Positions 11,640 to 24,489 of a stretch of DNA of 64,000 bases are shown here, in pieces (position 1 is the stretch's first letter; each line of letters starts with the position of its first letter). The DNA is from Laguncularia racemosa (taxonomy: Eukaryota; Streptophyta; Magnoliopsida; Myrtales; Combretaceae): the NCBI GenBank assembly GCA_037954665.1, contig JBBMOL010000012.1:930001-994000 (forward strand). The letters run 5' to 3'. The position numbers were made by a program, and so were the translations under genes. A model generated the notes under the pieces. The model searched no databases. It was given only the letters and a program-made list of their open reading frames with translations, and was not told where the DNA came from.

Positions 11640-14600
11640 TTGTACACCCCGCAAAATTCCAATATAGGATGTAAATCGTTAGAAGAAATTTTAGAGACAT
11701 TTCCAACAATCAATAGGACATTTAACCCTATACCCAAGGATTAGATTCAATAACCCCAAAATGTTCTACGAAAATCCTAAATTAATTCCTAAAACATAAA
11801 ATAATATCTTGAATCTTAACCCAAAAATTTAAATCTTAAAATAGGAATGCAAAACCTTATATTGACTCATAAAACCTAAATCAACAATTTAAACCCTAAA
11901 ACAATAAATTAAACTCCAAACTTGAACCCAAACCTAAAATAATAATAATAATAATAAAATCTAAAACCTCAAACCAATAAACAAACTCTAAGGTCACAAA
12001 TAGGAAATGTCAAAACTAATTTTAAGCTCAGAAAAACCTAGATTTCAACTTAAATGAAACTGAAACCTTAAAAATAATAATTTACCTCATTAATAATATA
12101 AAAGATCCAATAACTTAATTAAAACTAACCTCACTAATTAATTAAATTAGATAAGGTAAATGGTATAATATAATCCACACCCAATTACCCCCTAATTAAC
12201 ATGAACATGAGGGGTAAGTTAGCCATTTTGCATCAATCATTAGCTTAGATAAATAACCCAATTTGACCTCTAAAAATTTCTCTAATCAAGCCCTAATTAA
12301 CCCACACTAATTAGCCAAGAAACAAAACAACTTAAGGCAACAAACTCTTAGTTAGCTCTAGCTGCAACAAAAAACCTCAATTAAAGTGCACCTAAGAGTG
12401 AGGGAATAGGCCTTAGACATAATTTAAATTTTAATGGAAGCAACCAAATTCAAAGTAAGTATGGTGATTAGACTTAGCCCACTCTTTTGTCTAACATGTC
12501 AAGGCATTGTCCAACACACACCCCTCTTGACCTATGTGTAAAACTCACTCCACAAGCAACCTTAACTCCCTTAAAACCCCCCATCTGCACTTGGAATCAA
12601 ACCCTTCATCTAGAAGTTTTCTCTCTAGAAATACACTCTTAAAAAGCTATCAAAGCCAAATTAAAAACAGAAAACAAAAGCCACTCCAAAACCACAACAC
12701 CATTCCATGCCAAGCACCACAATTTCAACAAGAAAGACCACACCATAAACAACATCATTTCAAGCCAATTTTCAGGTATCATCCATAGCATTTAGAAGCT
12801 TATTTAAGGAGTTAAAAATACTAGGAAGATCAGAAGAAGCCACACACCAAGAGGAAGCAAGAAGGTGAAGCTATGAGCTTCAACAAGTAGCCACTAAGTG
12901 TTAGATCTTAACTCCTTCTTGTAAACTTCTTATTTCTTGCAATATTTTTGTGTAAATCAGGTTAAGATAAGCTTTATTATTCTGATTTGTGTAAGTTTCT
13001 TATGTATAGTTAAGATGTATTTAGCTAATGATACAAGTTCTAGATATAAACTTAAGATTGGGTGAAGAATAATGTGAGAAACTACCATGTAACAAGTTAA
13101 ATATATATGATTTGGAGAAGCATGATGTAAATGAGATCAAGGAGCATTTACATACTTCTGGATGCCATCTTTTAGAAGCTAAGAAAATGTTTATCTGATG
13201 TATTAAATAAGTTTCCAACTTTATTAAACTTTAGGTAGTGATAGAGGTACATTAGTAAGAAAAAATTGGAAAAATACAAAGTTTGCTCCCAAGCCCAAAA
13301 CTGACACCCAAACTGATTTTTATCCATGATTTATAGAATTTTTGAAACACAAATATGATGAAATATCACTAGGAAAATTATGAAAATAAAACCCGAGTAA
13401 ATACACAAGATGATACATGGAAAGTGGAAATAAGTGAAATTAAGACCATAAATAGCCCACTTGAAATACTTGAACAAAAATCCTAGAATTACAGCAACAT
13501 CAGAACCTTCACAAGCCTAAGAAAAAGTCCCAGATAAATTCTAAGTGATTAGAATTAAATTTCTTAGAGTATTAGATCTAATTAGGTGAAAAAGACTTCA
13601 AAATAAACCTAAACAATGCGCGCTCGAACTATTCTAACCCTAACTTAATTTCTTTGAAGCTCAAATGACCAAAATAACTTCAAATAGAAAGAAAACTCAA
13701 AAACCTTTAAAATGACTATAAGTATACAAAAGATGGATCTGAAATGAAAATGTTATGATCAAAATACAAAAACATTAATGAAATCAATTGGAGTTGACAT
13801 CCAACTTGAACTTATAAAATTGTTGTTTCTCCCACCAAGTGATATACATTTTAAGGATGGCCTACCTCCAAATTATTATGATTAGGGATAGCATGTTAGG
13901 GTGAGTAATCTGATGATTATTGCTCCTATTTATGCTTGTAATTTAGTGCACCTATATGTAATTGCATTATATGAATCTTGATTTATGTGTGAGGGTAATA
14001 AGGAAATCTATTGTGTTTGGTTGATATGATTTGATTGCATTGATTATGTCTGGCTAATTACTTATTGGTTTCCTTTACATTTAGAATTAAGAATATGCAA
14101 GTACCTATATTGAATTGATGTGGTCACCAAATAATTAAACCTAATATTATTCAACCTTAATAAAATGAATCATGTATCATGAAATCTCGCATGTAAAAAG
14201 GCCATTAACATCACGTAGTGATACAAATGGGCCACATGGAGGTGTACTCCATGTGTAAACCTTGTATCGACCTTTAGGAACTATTTGGAATTACGAAATG
14301 CCACCATTTGATTGAGACCTAATTTGAGGATTCATCACTTAGGGGTTATTGAGCTTATGGGCCTTTCACAATTTATACCCCACATGGACCTAATTATATG
14401 TATAAATATTTTTTAGTCTATTTGAATATAGTGTAAGTATATATAGTCTTTGTGATTAACCTAAAAAAGGAAGACTGGGATCACTAAAGCTTGAAGTTGG
14501 TGTATAATTTGTGATTTCCCAACTTAAGTAATAGAGGGCGATAAATCCTTACTATATGCGGTATTCAATAGATCATATATATTATTATACTCATATGAGT

Positions 14601-15160
14601 GATCATGCATTGCATATGTTTGTGTAAATAACTTGTTTGCTAATTGCTTGCCAGTTTTATAAGGGGGTCTATCTCATTAAGTTATCATAGCTTACACCCT
14701 AACGGCTTCTCTTTTGTAGGTTAAGTCAAAAGCTGGGAATGGGCTAAGAAATAAGTGATGAAAGCTTTAGACTTAGATATCAAGGAACAAGTATAAGATA
14801 GAGTAATCATTGGTCTAAACTCAAATAAAGTAACAAGAAATTGTGAAACTTGTATATTGCTTCTTTTCAAAATCTATTTTCCTTTAAACTTATCTGAAGC
14901 TCAATTTCTTTAGAGTTATGACTACTTGATTTTACAATTTGGTAGGGGATACCGATTTTCTACGATTCTAGTAAACTATGAATTACCGGTTTCTTTAGTT
15001 ATTTTTATATAATAATTAGTTACATGTATTATGATTAAAAGAGATTTAATTAAAGTCTTATAACCTCTGACTTGTAAGACGGTTTTTGCATCACAGGTGC
15101 ACACAAGATGTGATAATTTATAATAAAAACTTCCAGACTCCCTTTTGGGCCATGTTATAG
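11640..15160 (+). mobile_element. Putative LTR-type insertion splitting repeat copy B
   Basis: It begins with TGTACACCCCGCAAAATTCC, in the style of a gypsy LTR start, and separates the two halves of copy B. The interior has no intact gene; the open frames at 12534-12788 (+) and 13021-13218 (-) are not recognised. The part around 12770-12960 (hairpin-poor, ending in CTTCTTGTAAACTTCTTATTTC) resembles a transcribed LTR or leader. The exact right end and a target duplication were not found, so the extent is approximate and a solo LTR or several nested pieces are possible. Confidence 0.35.
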
Positions 15161-15179
15161 TTTGTTGATTAGTCTCGAA

Positions 15180-15315
15180 TTGTGTGTGCGAGAGGCCTGG
15201 TGCGTACATGGAGAGTGTGTGTGCTGGTGCATGAAAGGCGTGTGTGCTAGTGCAAGGAAGGCGCGTACTAGTGCGAGAAGTGGCTTGTGTGCTAGTGCGA
15301 GGAGTGTTACATGAA
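15180..15315 (+). repeat. Minisatellite of about 22-28 bp units
   Basis: About five degenerate units built on the phrase GTGTGTGCTAGTGCGAGAAGG follow one another (for example near 15216, 15239, 15262 and 15286), differing by single bases and short indels. It lies at the right edge of the putative insertion in repeat copy B. Confidence 0.65.
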
Positions 15316-15339
15316 GTAGTCTTGGTTTGTATGTAGTAT

Positions 15340-16625
15340 GTACACAGATGGCCACTATTACATAGTGTCTGACGTGTGTGTGCTAGCGTTAGATTATCAC
15401 GTGAAGTGGTGTATGTGTGAGTGGCCTGTTACGTGGTGTCTGAGTGCAAGTGCAGATGTGTCTGTGTCTTGGGTGGTGTCAAGTGCATGTGTGGTGTAGC
15501 CATGAACGTGTGTGCTAGGCGACTGACGATGAGCTTAGAAAGGAGTCCAGCCAAGAAAAAGAAGAAGGTGAATAGGAATAATTATATGTAGAAATATGAG
15601 GTAAAAAAAAAAAAAGTAAACATGGCCTATTGATTGAGGATAAAATCCTAAATTGCTAATTTTAACGCTAGTATTGATGGCTAGGCATAATGAGGTGAGA
15701 GATTTAAGCAAGCCCCTATGATATGTCTAGCATGAAATGTGATTTTGAGTGTATCATTTTGTGACTATAAATATCTTTTGTTTTTTGTATTTTGTTGTTA
15801 GTGTATGATTATACCTTGTGTGATCAACCTAAAGCAATAAACTAATTATTATGACTTAAATAAAATTTGACATGCATTGCACGATACATCATACTATGAC
15901 TCAAGGCTATTACTGCTATAAGACACACAAGAAGTAATCATTTAGGGATTACTGTTCTACCATTGATGAACTATGTGACTAAAGGGGATTACTGCATCTT
16001 TGACAGAACCAAGTGGGAGAGTTTTGCATGTCCTTAAGGGTGTGTACTTTGTGTACTGATTAACACTTGGGGCTTAAAACTTTTAAACTATAAAATAATT
16101 AATAATAAAGTGATAAGATGGAAAATAAATGGCATAGGACACCTAGGCACTGATGGTAATGAGAATCCCCAGCCTAAAGTCAAGAGAAGTGTTAAACCTC
16201 ATATTGCATACTGACTATTGGAAGGCAACGTGAGATATTGCATTGCATATGAATGTTTATGCATAGCATATTATTGAAAACTTACTTGATTTGTTTGTAC
16301 ATGTGCAATATTGAGAATATTGTACTCTGCAATAATAGTTCACCCCTCTATAAATTTTATTATTCAAGTCGTGACTATGTGAACTTACCAAGTAGATGCG
16401 TTACCAAAGTAAGTAAATCTCATCACCAAACTTCTGGGATAAGGGGCAAGATTTTGAGAGATAGAATGGATTTCTCCTATAAATTATGTTAGAATACTAG
16501 CAAAAGTTTAGCTTGTATTGTTATGTAACCTAGATGAGGCCTACTTTTGGAAGACATGTTTATTTTACTCCAATAAATATGGAATAGTCTGAATGAAATA
16601 AAGGAATATCAAAGGCATTTGATTT
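15340..16625 (+). repeat. Repeat family copy B, right part
   Basis: This part is alignable with copy A from about 4265 to 5547: GTCTGACGTGTGTGTGCTAGC, the TTGATTGAGGATAAAATCC phrase near 15635, GGCTAGGCATAATGA near 15680 and AAACTTTTAAACTATAA near 16076. After 16625 copy B continues with a tail (to about 16715, TAGCGGGTTGTCACAA) that copy A has lost at its junction with C1. Confidence 0.75.
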
Positions 16626-18326
16626 TGTTATTTGAAATTTGATAGGTTAGTAGATGTGATGATTGAGACGTTTCACGATTACCTATTGAGGCTAGATAGT
16701 CATAGCGGGTTGTCACAATAAAAGTCCCATGCGGGGTATGGCAAAAGATGGTGAGTGTTACTAGAAAATTGATAATAAATTAAATTTTTTCATGTCAAAT
16801 ATAATTTTCTATGACATACTGACTTGTATATAAAAAAAATAAAAATACATGTAAAAACGATTCAAACTATAGATTGAATCAGACTAAACCTTTTTTTTAG
16901 GTTTAAAAAAAATTATGAATTAAATCATATGATTAAGTTTGAATAAAAAAAAAAAACTAACCGTACCAAATTAAACTATGCTCGCTCCTACATCTAACTG
17001 CATCAACTATTAGTCATTTAAATAGAATGGCATGCATGCTTTCCTTGAAATATTTGAAGTGATTTTTTTTTATGTTTACTTTTTCAATTAATTGCATGAA
17101 TAACATTTGTATGAAAATATAAATATTTTATGTTATATTTATATATAAATATGTTATTTTTCTTATCCCATGTTGAAAAGGCGACCTATCATGAATTTTT
17201 TGAATATTACCATATCACCTGCAATATTGTATCATGTTAGCGTCGGCATATGAATGGCAGTGTATGATGGGGCTATGGGTAGCGCTCAACACTCAAATCA
17301 TAGTAAATCTCTTTGCCTTTATAATGCCTTAGTGAGAGGCATCAAATTACTATTAAATAAACAATGGCTTGTAATTTTTCATTCAATTTTTAACCTAAGT
17401 TCGGGAAATTTTTACACCGATTTTGGTTGCTTTCACAAGCAAATAAACTATCATCACATTCGTTCAATTTCACAATGCGGTAGAATGAAATACTACTCAT
17501 TATCTATAAAGTTATTATTACTTTTGGTTTACAAAATAACTATCATAAAATTTTTATTGTTGTCAAACAAGAAATTGTGATTCCTTCATAAGATCCAAAG
17601 AATAGTTATTCACTGATATTTAAGAACTACATTTCTATTTCTATTGCTATCTTATTTAATTGTGCAAACCAATCATGCCATGTGAGAGACAACAAAATCA
17701 TATAAAAGCAAGAAAAAGAATAAAATGAAAAAATAATGCAACTCTAAACTATTTATTGTTTGGCAAAAATAAATTAAAGAGATGAACAAATCGAGGGTCG
17801 ATTCAATAACACCTAAGGATCTTCTTATTAAAGTAAACATAGAAAACCCTAAACTTTTTATTTGACTTGAGTAGTATGATCTAAAGGATCTTTGGACTAA
17901 AGTTGACTCAACCAAACATGCACTTTGTAGGACTTTAGTCAAACAAAATCTATAATTATCTTATGAAAGCCCTTTTTTCCCCAATACGCTTATTCGACTG
18001 TAGAGACTCAATGTAGGTACCACATATTTATGAAAAGTTTTTAAGTTATATACTTTAGTTGGGGTTTGATTTTATATGTACTTTTGATTAGTTGGTGATG
18101 TTGCTAATTTGGCTTAGGTCTAAACTAGTTTTAATTGTTGTTATAGTTAACTTTAATATTTTCTTTTATTTTATCCATCAAAAAACTTATAAAGGCTATG
18201 TTTGATGGCAATCATAGTCCTAAACAATGATGAAGATACTAGGGTGTGAGTAGAAACCAACCAAGTTAACCTTAGCTCAATAGTTGAAGATAGCAGTTGA
18301 TAAAAACTATAGCAAGCGAACCAAAG
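16626..18326. other. AT-rich spacer between repeat copy B and the pararetrovirus fragment
   Basis: No gene is recognised. Open frames at 17254-17580 (+) and 17673-17942 (-) lack homology I can name. A perfect 9-base inverted repeat (GACTAAAGT/ACTTTAGTC) with a loop of about 30 bases lies near 17896-17940. The open frame covering the viral reverse transcriptase runs on into host-like sequence down to 18171. Confidence 0.45.
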
Positions 18327-20031
18327 TTGCAAGGGAAATCCTTCTTTTTCAGCGATTGTGAGGAATTTCTCCAGGTGCTCCTTATGGGATGACTCATCCT
18401 CAGAGTAGATTAGGATGTCATCAATGTATGCGATCAGGAATCCTTCGCAGCCTTCGAAGGTTCTGTCCATCTTCCGTTGGAATGTTGCCAGAGCATTTTT
18501 ACTCCATCGTGGTAGTATCCTGGTATAGGGAGCTCTCGACAGATTGAGAGATCCTTTACTCCACGCGTCATGGTGGCGCTCTTGCACATCTCGATTAGGA
18601 AATCATTTACAAAGAGTATTTTTGGTAATACTCCTGTAACTACTCCAAGGTTCTTTCTTAAGAACGCAGCCTCTATTGCTTCTCCATAGATTGGGGGAAG
18701 CTTTTTGAACAATTTTTCTGAGGCTTCAGAAGTTATGTAGGCTCTTCCAGATTGTATGGCTAGTTCCTTATATCGGTTAAGGAAACTGAATACATTCTTG
18801 ATATCTGGACAGGTGATCCTTTCAAGCTCGGCATAAGCTCGATTTTGTTCTTCCGTGGATCCTTGAGCCGGATTCTCCAGTGTGATCATCCTCCGAATTT
18901 GACCAATAAAATTCTCGGGGTCGTCCAGTTGACCGACCAGATTGGTGTATTCGTCAGGATATCGCTGTCTCCATTGTTGGAACAGCTTCTTCTCTGTTTC
19001 CCCTAGCAAGTTCTCCATGAACATTGCTTTTGTTTGGTTATCTCCCCAAGATCGATTGTTTACATAGTTGACAGTAATCGATCCCCATCTTTCTATTACT
19101 TTTCTCCAAAGGGAGATATCTCTTGGGAGTACAAGCATTGCTGCTTGCGTCTGTTGTGCTGGCGGCAGTTGCCAGTGATTGGGCTCTCCAAATTGTCTCC
19201 TCGAGACTCCTTTCTGTGCCCGCTTGGTATATTGTGCCCATGGGTATTCATAAGATCCCGTGGCTTCTTCCCATGGTTCCTCCTTTTTGACAGCTGGAGG
19301 ATATGGTGGTAGTCCTGTGTAATCCACCATTGGGGGTTCATAATTCATCAGTGCTTGTTCAAGCTCTGGATATGGTGATTCCTCCTTGACCATCAGTTGT
19401 TTTACTGATGATACTCTTGTGGACGTTGAGTAAGTGGACATGATTTCATCCACTTCTTCCTCTATTTCCTCTTCTGTGAGAGGAGCTTGTGAGTCTTGTA
19501 TGTCCATCTCGTGCAGTGCTTGTTCTTCCTGCACTTCTTCCTCCTCTAGTTGCCTGCGTCTCCACTCAGGCTGGACACTTTGCCATTCTTCATATGTCAA
19601 AGCATCGTTTTGTGGTATCAGAGATCCTGTTGTGGCATCAGCTGGTGATGCTGCTGGAACAGCTGGTGGTGATTTTGATGGGTCCCCCACCACTTCCGCT
19701 TGTGTGGAATGCTCTGATTTTTCCCCTTTCGTCGGGTTGTAGTTCATGAGGAAGTCGAAATTCTTTTGGAAATCATCATCAGGAGATGATTCCTCTTGGT
19801 CACCGATGCATGATTGAAAATCATCATCGTCTGTTGTATCTATGGCATCCGTTGAGGAATGCTCTTGATCAGGTACTCCGGAGAGTACATATCCACAGGT
19901 ATCAGAGTCTGTGGGTTCTGCTGGGATGTCGTCGTCCCATCCGCTTGGTTCTGGTTGGGAGTCATCATCCGGCCAGCTCGGGGGGTCATACCTTACAAAA
20001 TAATTGTAGGTATTATTCCCTGGTTCTCATG
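18327..20031 (-). pseudogene. Endogenous pararetrovirus (Caulimoviridae) fragment: capsid region joined to part of reverse transcriptase
   Basis: On the minus strand one frame is open from a stop near 20031 down to 18434. It starts with an Asp/Ser/Pro-rich acidic region (to about 19750), continues through a Glu-rich stretch, and then a capsid domain of the Caulimoviridae type (about 19200-18600), recognisable by its W-x-x-x-YP-x-x-Y segment and the later SGRAY and SEKLF-type motifs. At about 18540-18560 the frame shifts by deletion into the reverse-transcriptase palm, whose YIDD box is at 18428-18417. Homology stops near 18327. The capsid zinc finger, protease, first part of RT and all of RNase H are missing, as is the movement protein. 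This is an old, replication-dead host-genome copy; the genus is unresolved. The minus-strand frame begins upstream of any Met, so no start is assigned. Confidence 0.85.
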
Positions 20032-20784
20032 GGAGACTAGGACAAAGTAGGGTCAGTGAAGTCCATGACATCTTAGGGAAGCCCAATTCAAATGTCTTAA
20101 GTACATGATTTGGATGAAATCGCTTATGCAGTGCAAATTATGATAAATTATGAGTTTTATAATTTTCTTTATTTACCAATTTACTCCTAATGATTTCAAT
20201 ATCCTATAAAAGGGTTTCCTTTATATCTTCTTGATAGTTAAACCTATTGTCATATTAAGATGTAAATCTTTCCTAAATGATTTACCGATTCTTCTTTATT
20301 TTTATCAATCAATATTATTTTAACGTGGCAAATCCAACATATATATTACGACGAGTAATATCTGATTTCTTTAAATCACTAGATTGATCTTTGTGATTGT
20401 GAGTGATAACAATTATAAAATTACATTTTGTTGATTGTTGTGAAGATTTAATCAACAATTCGCCCAATCATTTATTTCTACCATTTCCAAATGAAAAACA
20501 TATAAAAATACTACCTTTACATTACAAAACATCATTAATCCAAAATTTCCAATTGAGAATAAATTCCTTGCTTCTATTTTAGATCCAATTCAAAGAACGT
20601 GTGGCATATCATACTTGGTATCAAAGCTTTAAAGCGACACCTATCATTTAGAGTCTATGCAATAATTCATGGTCATTTATACTACTTGACATAACTCTGT
20701 TAATTTCCATTTATAGACATGGATATATTGACCAATGACAACTTAACATGTGGCATATAATATTGTTTTAACAATATTATAACG
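20032..20784. other. AT-rich intergenic DNA with a retroelement-type primer-binding-site match
   Basis: TGGTATCAAAGC at 20616-20627 is one base from the TGGTATCAGAGC primer-binding site complementary to initiator tRNA-Met, so it may mark the inner edge of an old LTR. The segment 20688-20722 recurs inverted at about 25405-25445 (shared core GGAAATTAACAGAGTTA). No gene was found. Confidence 0.35.
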
Positions 20785-20940
20785 ATGTAGGACTCCGCTT
20801 AGATTGAAAATTAAAAAGTAAAAGTCACATAAAAAATTTAAAAAGAGAGAGAGAGAGAGATCATCCATGTAGAACTCCACTTAGATTGAAAATGGAAACA
20901 AAAAAGTCACATAAAAAATTAAAAAAAAATGAAAGATAAT
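20785..20940 (+). repeat. Tandem duplication, two units of about 80 bp
   Basis: Both units carry ATGTAG(G/A)ACTCC(G/A)CTTAGATTG, then an A-rich part with AAAAGTCACATAAAAAATT, starting near 20786 and 20868. A (GA)n run at 20844-20859 separates them. Confidence 0.75.
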
Positions 20941-21234
20941 GATCATACTAACAACAACTATAAAAGACAACCTTAATCAAATCCAATGATTAGCGTCTCC
21001 TCCATCACACTTATCTTCACGTGTAAATCCTAATTGAATTTCTTCATGTAAAAACTTTTTTTGAAACCAAAATTACCAAAGACCACTAAACACCAAGAGA
21101 ACCTTAAAGTTATACAAGTCAGAAACCTCAATTTGTTTGCTTAGAAAAGGTTAAGAAGGAAGACAAATTAGGCATTTGAAGTTGGGCATGTTGTCTAATA
21201 CATCTATAACTTCAACCTACCGATCAATGAACTT

Positions 21235-21525
21235 GTGTTCTACAATTGTGAATTGAAAGCAAGGGTTTTGATTGTGAGGACAAAGGCAAACAATGGTCAA
21301 AAGTTTTATAGATGCCTAAGATTCAACAACGTAATCTCAAAATCTCAAACTCCTTTGTCTTGTTGGATCATTGTACCTCCCTTTAACACTCTTGTTGTTG
21401 CGCACTCACAAATTTTGGAAAAGATTAAGGTTTGTTGTTGTAAGTTAAGGAAGACATTAAGATTTGTTGTCCCCAATCAGGGTTTCATGGTTTTAATTGA
21501 ATGTGTAAATGATTTGGGAATGTGA
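21235..21525 (+). pseudogene. Possible zf-GRF type zinc-finger remnant
   Basis: The start of this 96-residue frame (residues 4-27) resembles a plant GRF-type zinc finger: a Cys, then ARVLIVRTK, N-N-G-QKFYRC. The canonical CxCG start is degraded to C-E-L-K, so the zinc site is incomplete. The rest is unrecognised, and the frame has no clear upstream promoter. Such domains often sit in transposon-associated genes. It could also be chance. Confidence 0.3.
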
Positions 21526-21639
21526 CGGTTGATTTTGAAAAAAGTAGTGTTAACTGCTAAGTTAGTAAAATAACTAGTGGTTAGGGTTAGGCTAGTTTAT
21601 TTCAAGCATTTGGTTTTCAATTGCTAACATATGTTTTTT

Positions 21640-21735
21640 TTTTTTTTTTTCATTCCAAATGGAGTCATACATGGTTGTAATATTGTTAAAACAATGTCAT
21701 ATGTCACATTTTCATGGTCAATCAATATATCCATG
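21640..21735 (-). repeat. Inverted copy of the 20713-20805 segment
   Basis: Read on the minus strand it shares, in order, CATGGATATATTGA, an ACAT.TG.CAT segment, ATTGTTTTAACAATATTA and ATGTA.GACTCC with 20713-20805. About 90 bases match at moderate identity. It is probably two opposed pieces of one repeat family. Confidence 0.6.
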
Positions 21736-24480
21736 TGTAGTACCACGACCTTACATATATATATATATAATAATAATATAAATTTCAGTGGCCAAATATG
21801 ATAAAAAGTTAAACACAAAAATCGAAACTTGAAAATATTGAGTTTTTTTATATTAAATGGTTAACCAATATTAAAATAAATGCCAGTACCCTTAAATATA
21901 AAGTCATAAAAAGAAAATAATAAATTGGTATATTTTTTTAGTTATGCAATTTATTTTAAGCTAGCTTATAACTTTCGTAGAAAAACAATGGAAAAATAAG
22001 TTTATCACACATATAGATTATACACGTATTTTAGTGCAAATCTTGCAAAAGATACATAATCTACCAAAGGGATAACACAATACAACATATAAATTAAATT
22101 CTGCCATTTTGCATCATAGCCTCATCTAGACTAAAGTCATGTACTCACATGACTTCTTATATTCAAAACACACCTTACTGAGTTAGGCTATGTGGAACAA
22201 CTATTTACCTTCTTCCTTCCCTCACCTTTTCTTTTTCGAACCAGACTAGAGTTCCTCATATTCCTTAGATTTATCTCCACATCCATCAATTTGAATTTAA
22301 AAACAAGGCCACCTTTGGACTCTATCTCATACACTCTCTCAAGACCATACCATCACCATGGCAGAGACATCATCAAATGCTCAAAACTGACCCTATTAGT
22401 AACACCTAAACAAATTTTTTATATCAGAAGCTTCTTTTCAACTCAACCACTTTGAGCTATGATATCTCTCACCTTCGACCACCAGTTGGAGAGCCACCAC
22501 CACCACATTAAACTACGTCAGGACCATTACAAATATTGGCTAATAACTTTCTTAGACTCTCATTATGTGGTAGGAAAAGTAAGCTCAAAAGCCAAGACTC
22601 CACTGCTTATTTTTGTTGTGCTGCAGATTTTATATATATAAATACAAATAAAGTTTTGATTTTTATGATATAATCCAACTTTGAATTGTATGAAATGAAT
22701 TTTTAAATATGTTATGATTTTTTTTTTTTTGAACAAGTCCATTACGAATAACTGTTTGGAAATGCTTGAAATTTTTAATTAGAATCTAATGTAAATATGT
22801 GTACACATATATGTTGCTACTATTTCGACGGTTGGACAGCCCAATTTGATGTAAGATTTAAAGATGTTTTAGATGGAGTTTTGAAGAGAACTTTGTATTA
22901 ATAAAAAGATCTCATAGAGTAGATTCTTAATTGGGCAATTTTTGTTTTTGAATTAAATAATGATTCAAACAAGAAAAATCAAGATGACTTAGACTAGGTG
23001 TGTAGGCGAACTGCTGTTGCAGTAATATTGGTCTACAATAGTCGAGTAAGTACATCCCTTAGTCACAAGGCAGGGAGTATGCGCCCTTTATGCATACCTA
23101 AACTCGGGCTTGGTTTAGGTGAACCAAGTTATTCTTTTTGTAATAGTAGATTTCTATATGGAAAAATAAATAAATAATTAAATGATAATAGTAGTGATAA
23201 TACTAAATAACTAAAAACAACAACCTTATAATTCCAAAATTGTAATTGGTTATGAGAAGTATACGGAAGCATATTACTTTTAAAGGCATGTTTTTTTTAT
23301 GACATGTATGTTGATATGTATATATACTATTTTGTAGGAATATTTTAATTAATGATGAAATTTATGCAAATATGCTAACAAATATATGTTAATAGTAATA
23401 AAATACAGGTATATGAAATAGATATGTTAATAATAGTAAATTAAAGATATCCAATAGTACCTGCTATATATATATATGTACGCTTTCACATGGAAATATG
23501 GACTAATGAAACAAATTTCCTGGTAATTAAAGATATTCAAAAGAACTTGATATGTATATATGCTTTCAAATGAAAATATGAGTTAACGAAATTATTTCCT
23601 AGCAAATAAGTAATTGGAAATAACTCATGTACATATATATCTTCAAATAAGACTGTTTAGGCCAAAGTATGGAAATAATATTTTGAATATCATATTGAAA
23701 GATATTCTTAGTTATAAATTGCATACATGGGACTATGTGTGTACATGTATATTAATAAATATTGATAATAAAGCATTCACATGAACAAATATATAATAAA
23801 GAAAATGCAAAACTAATAATAAGTGAAGGAATATATCTTTTGAAATAGCATGTTTTGATGAATATTTTTAGGTGTATACAAATATTGATTGTATTTAATA
23901 ATAATCAAACAACAGTTTGTATGATGAAAATAGAAAATGACAGACAATTACACTAACATAATGAATTTAAAGGGATAACTAACTGTAAGACTTAGGCTGA
24001 TTTAGTTGAGTTATCCTTTTTAAGGTACTTATATGGTTGTTCAAACATATGTTCCTGGATTACTTAGAGGGTAGAGTGAATCATCTGATAAATTAACACA
24101 ATTATGAAGGACGCTAGGAATATACAGTGAGCATGCAAGTGATCATTTCATAAGCATGCGAGTGTAGTGGCCGTAAAATGAAATGATCACACACATGCTT
24201 ATAGAGTCACTGTGATTTTACTTAAGTAAGTCACATGACTTAATAATATGATTGGATTAATTACATTGTGTGGCTTTGTTGTGATGTGATGTCATGATCG
24301 ATGTTTGGGTGTTATGAGCATGTTTTTAACTTATAATCATGGCTGGTGAATAGTAGTGACCGTGTGATAAGCATGTCTATAAAGTGATCAATATTATAGT
24401 TATTTTGAGCTTACTCTAATTATAGACATGGCCCGTGGATAGTAGTGACTGATACATGACTATGTTGATGCGTAGCCTTG
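21736..24480. other. AT-rich intergenic DNA, no gene seen
   Basis: Open frames at 22192-22455 and 22459-22641 (+) have no recognisable domain. Short (TA)n runs occur near 21755 and 23466. At 23960-24480 GTGATCATTTCATAAGCATG-like phrases recur in both orientations, which suggests LTR debris. Confidence 0.45.
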
Positions 24481-24489
24481 CACATGCAT

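Noticed and set aside
18171..18330. Continuation of the RT open frame down to 18171 as viral sequence
   Set aside because: Similarity to the pararetrovirus RT ends near 18327; the rest of the frame looks like host AT-rich DNA that happens to stay open.
19034..20050. Several + strand open frames over the pararetrovirus fragment
   Set aside because: They are shadows of the minus-strand viral frame; the strand with capsid and RT motifs is the minus strand.
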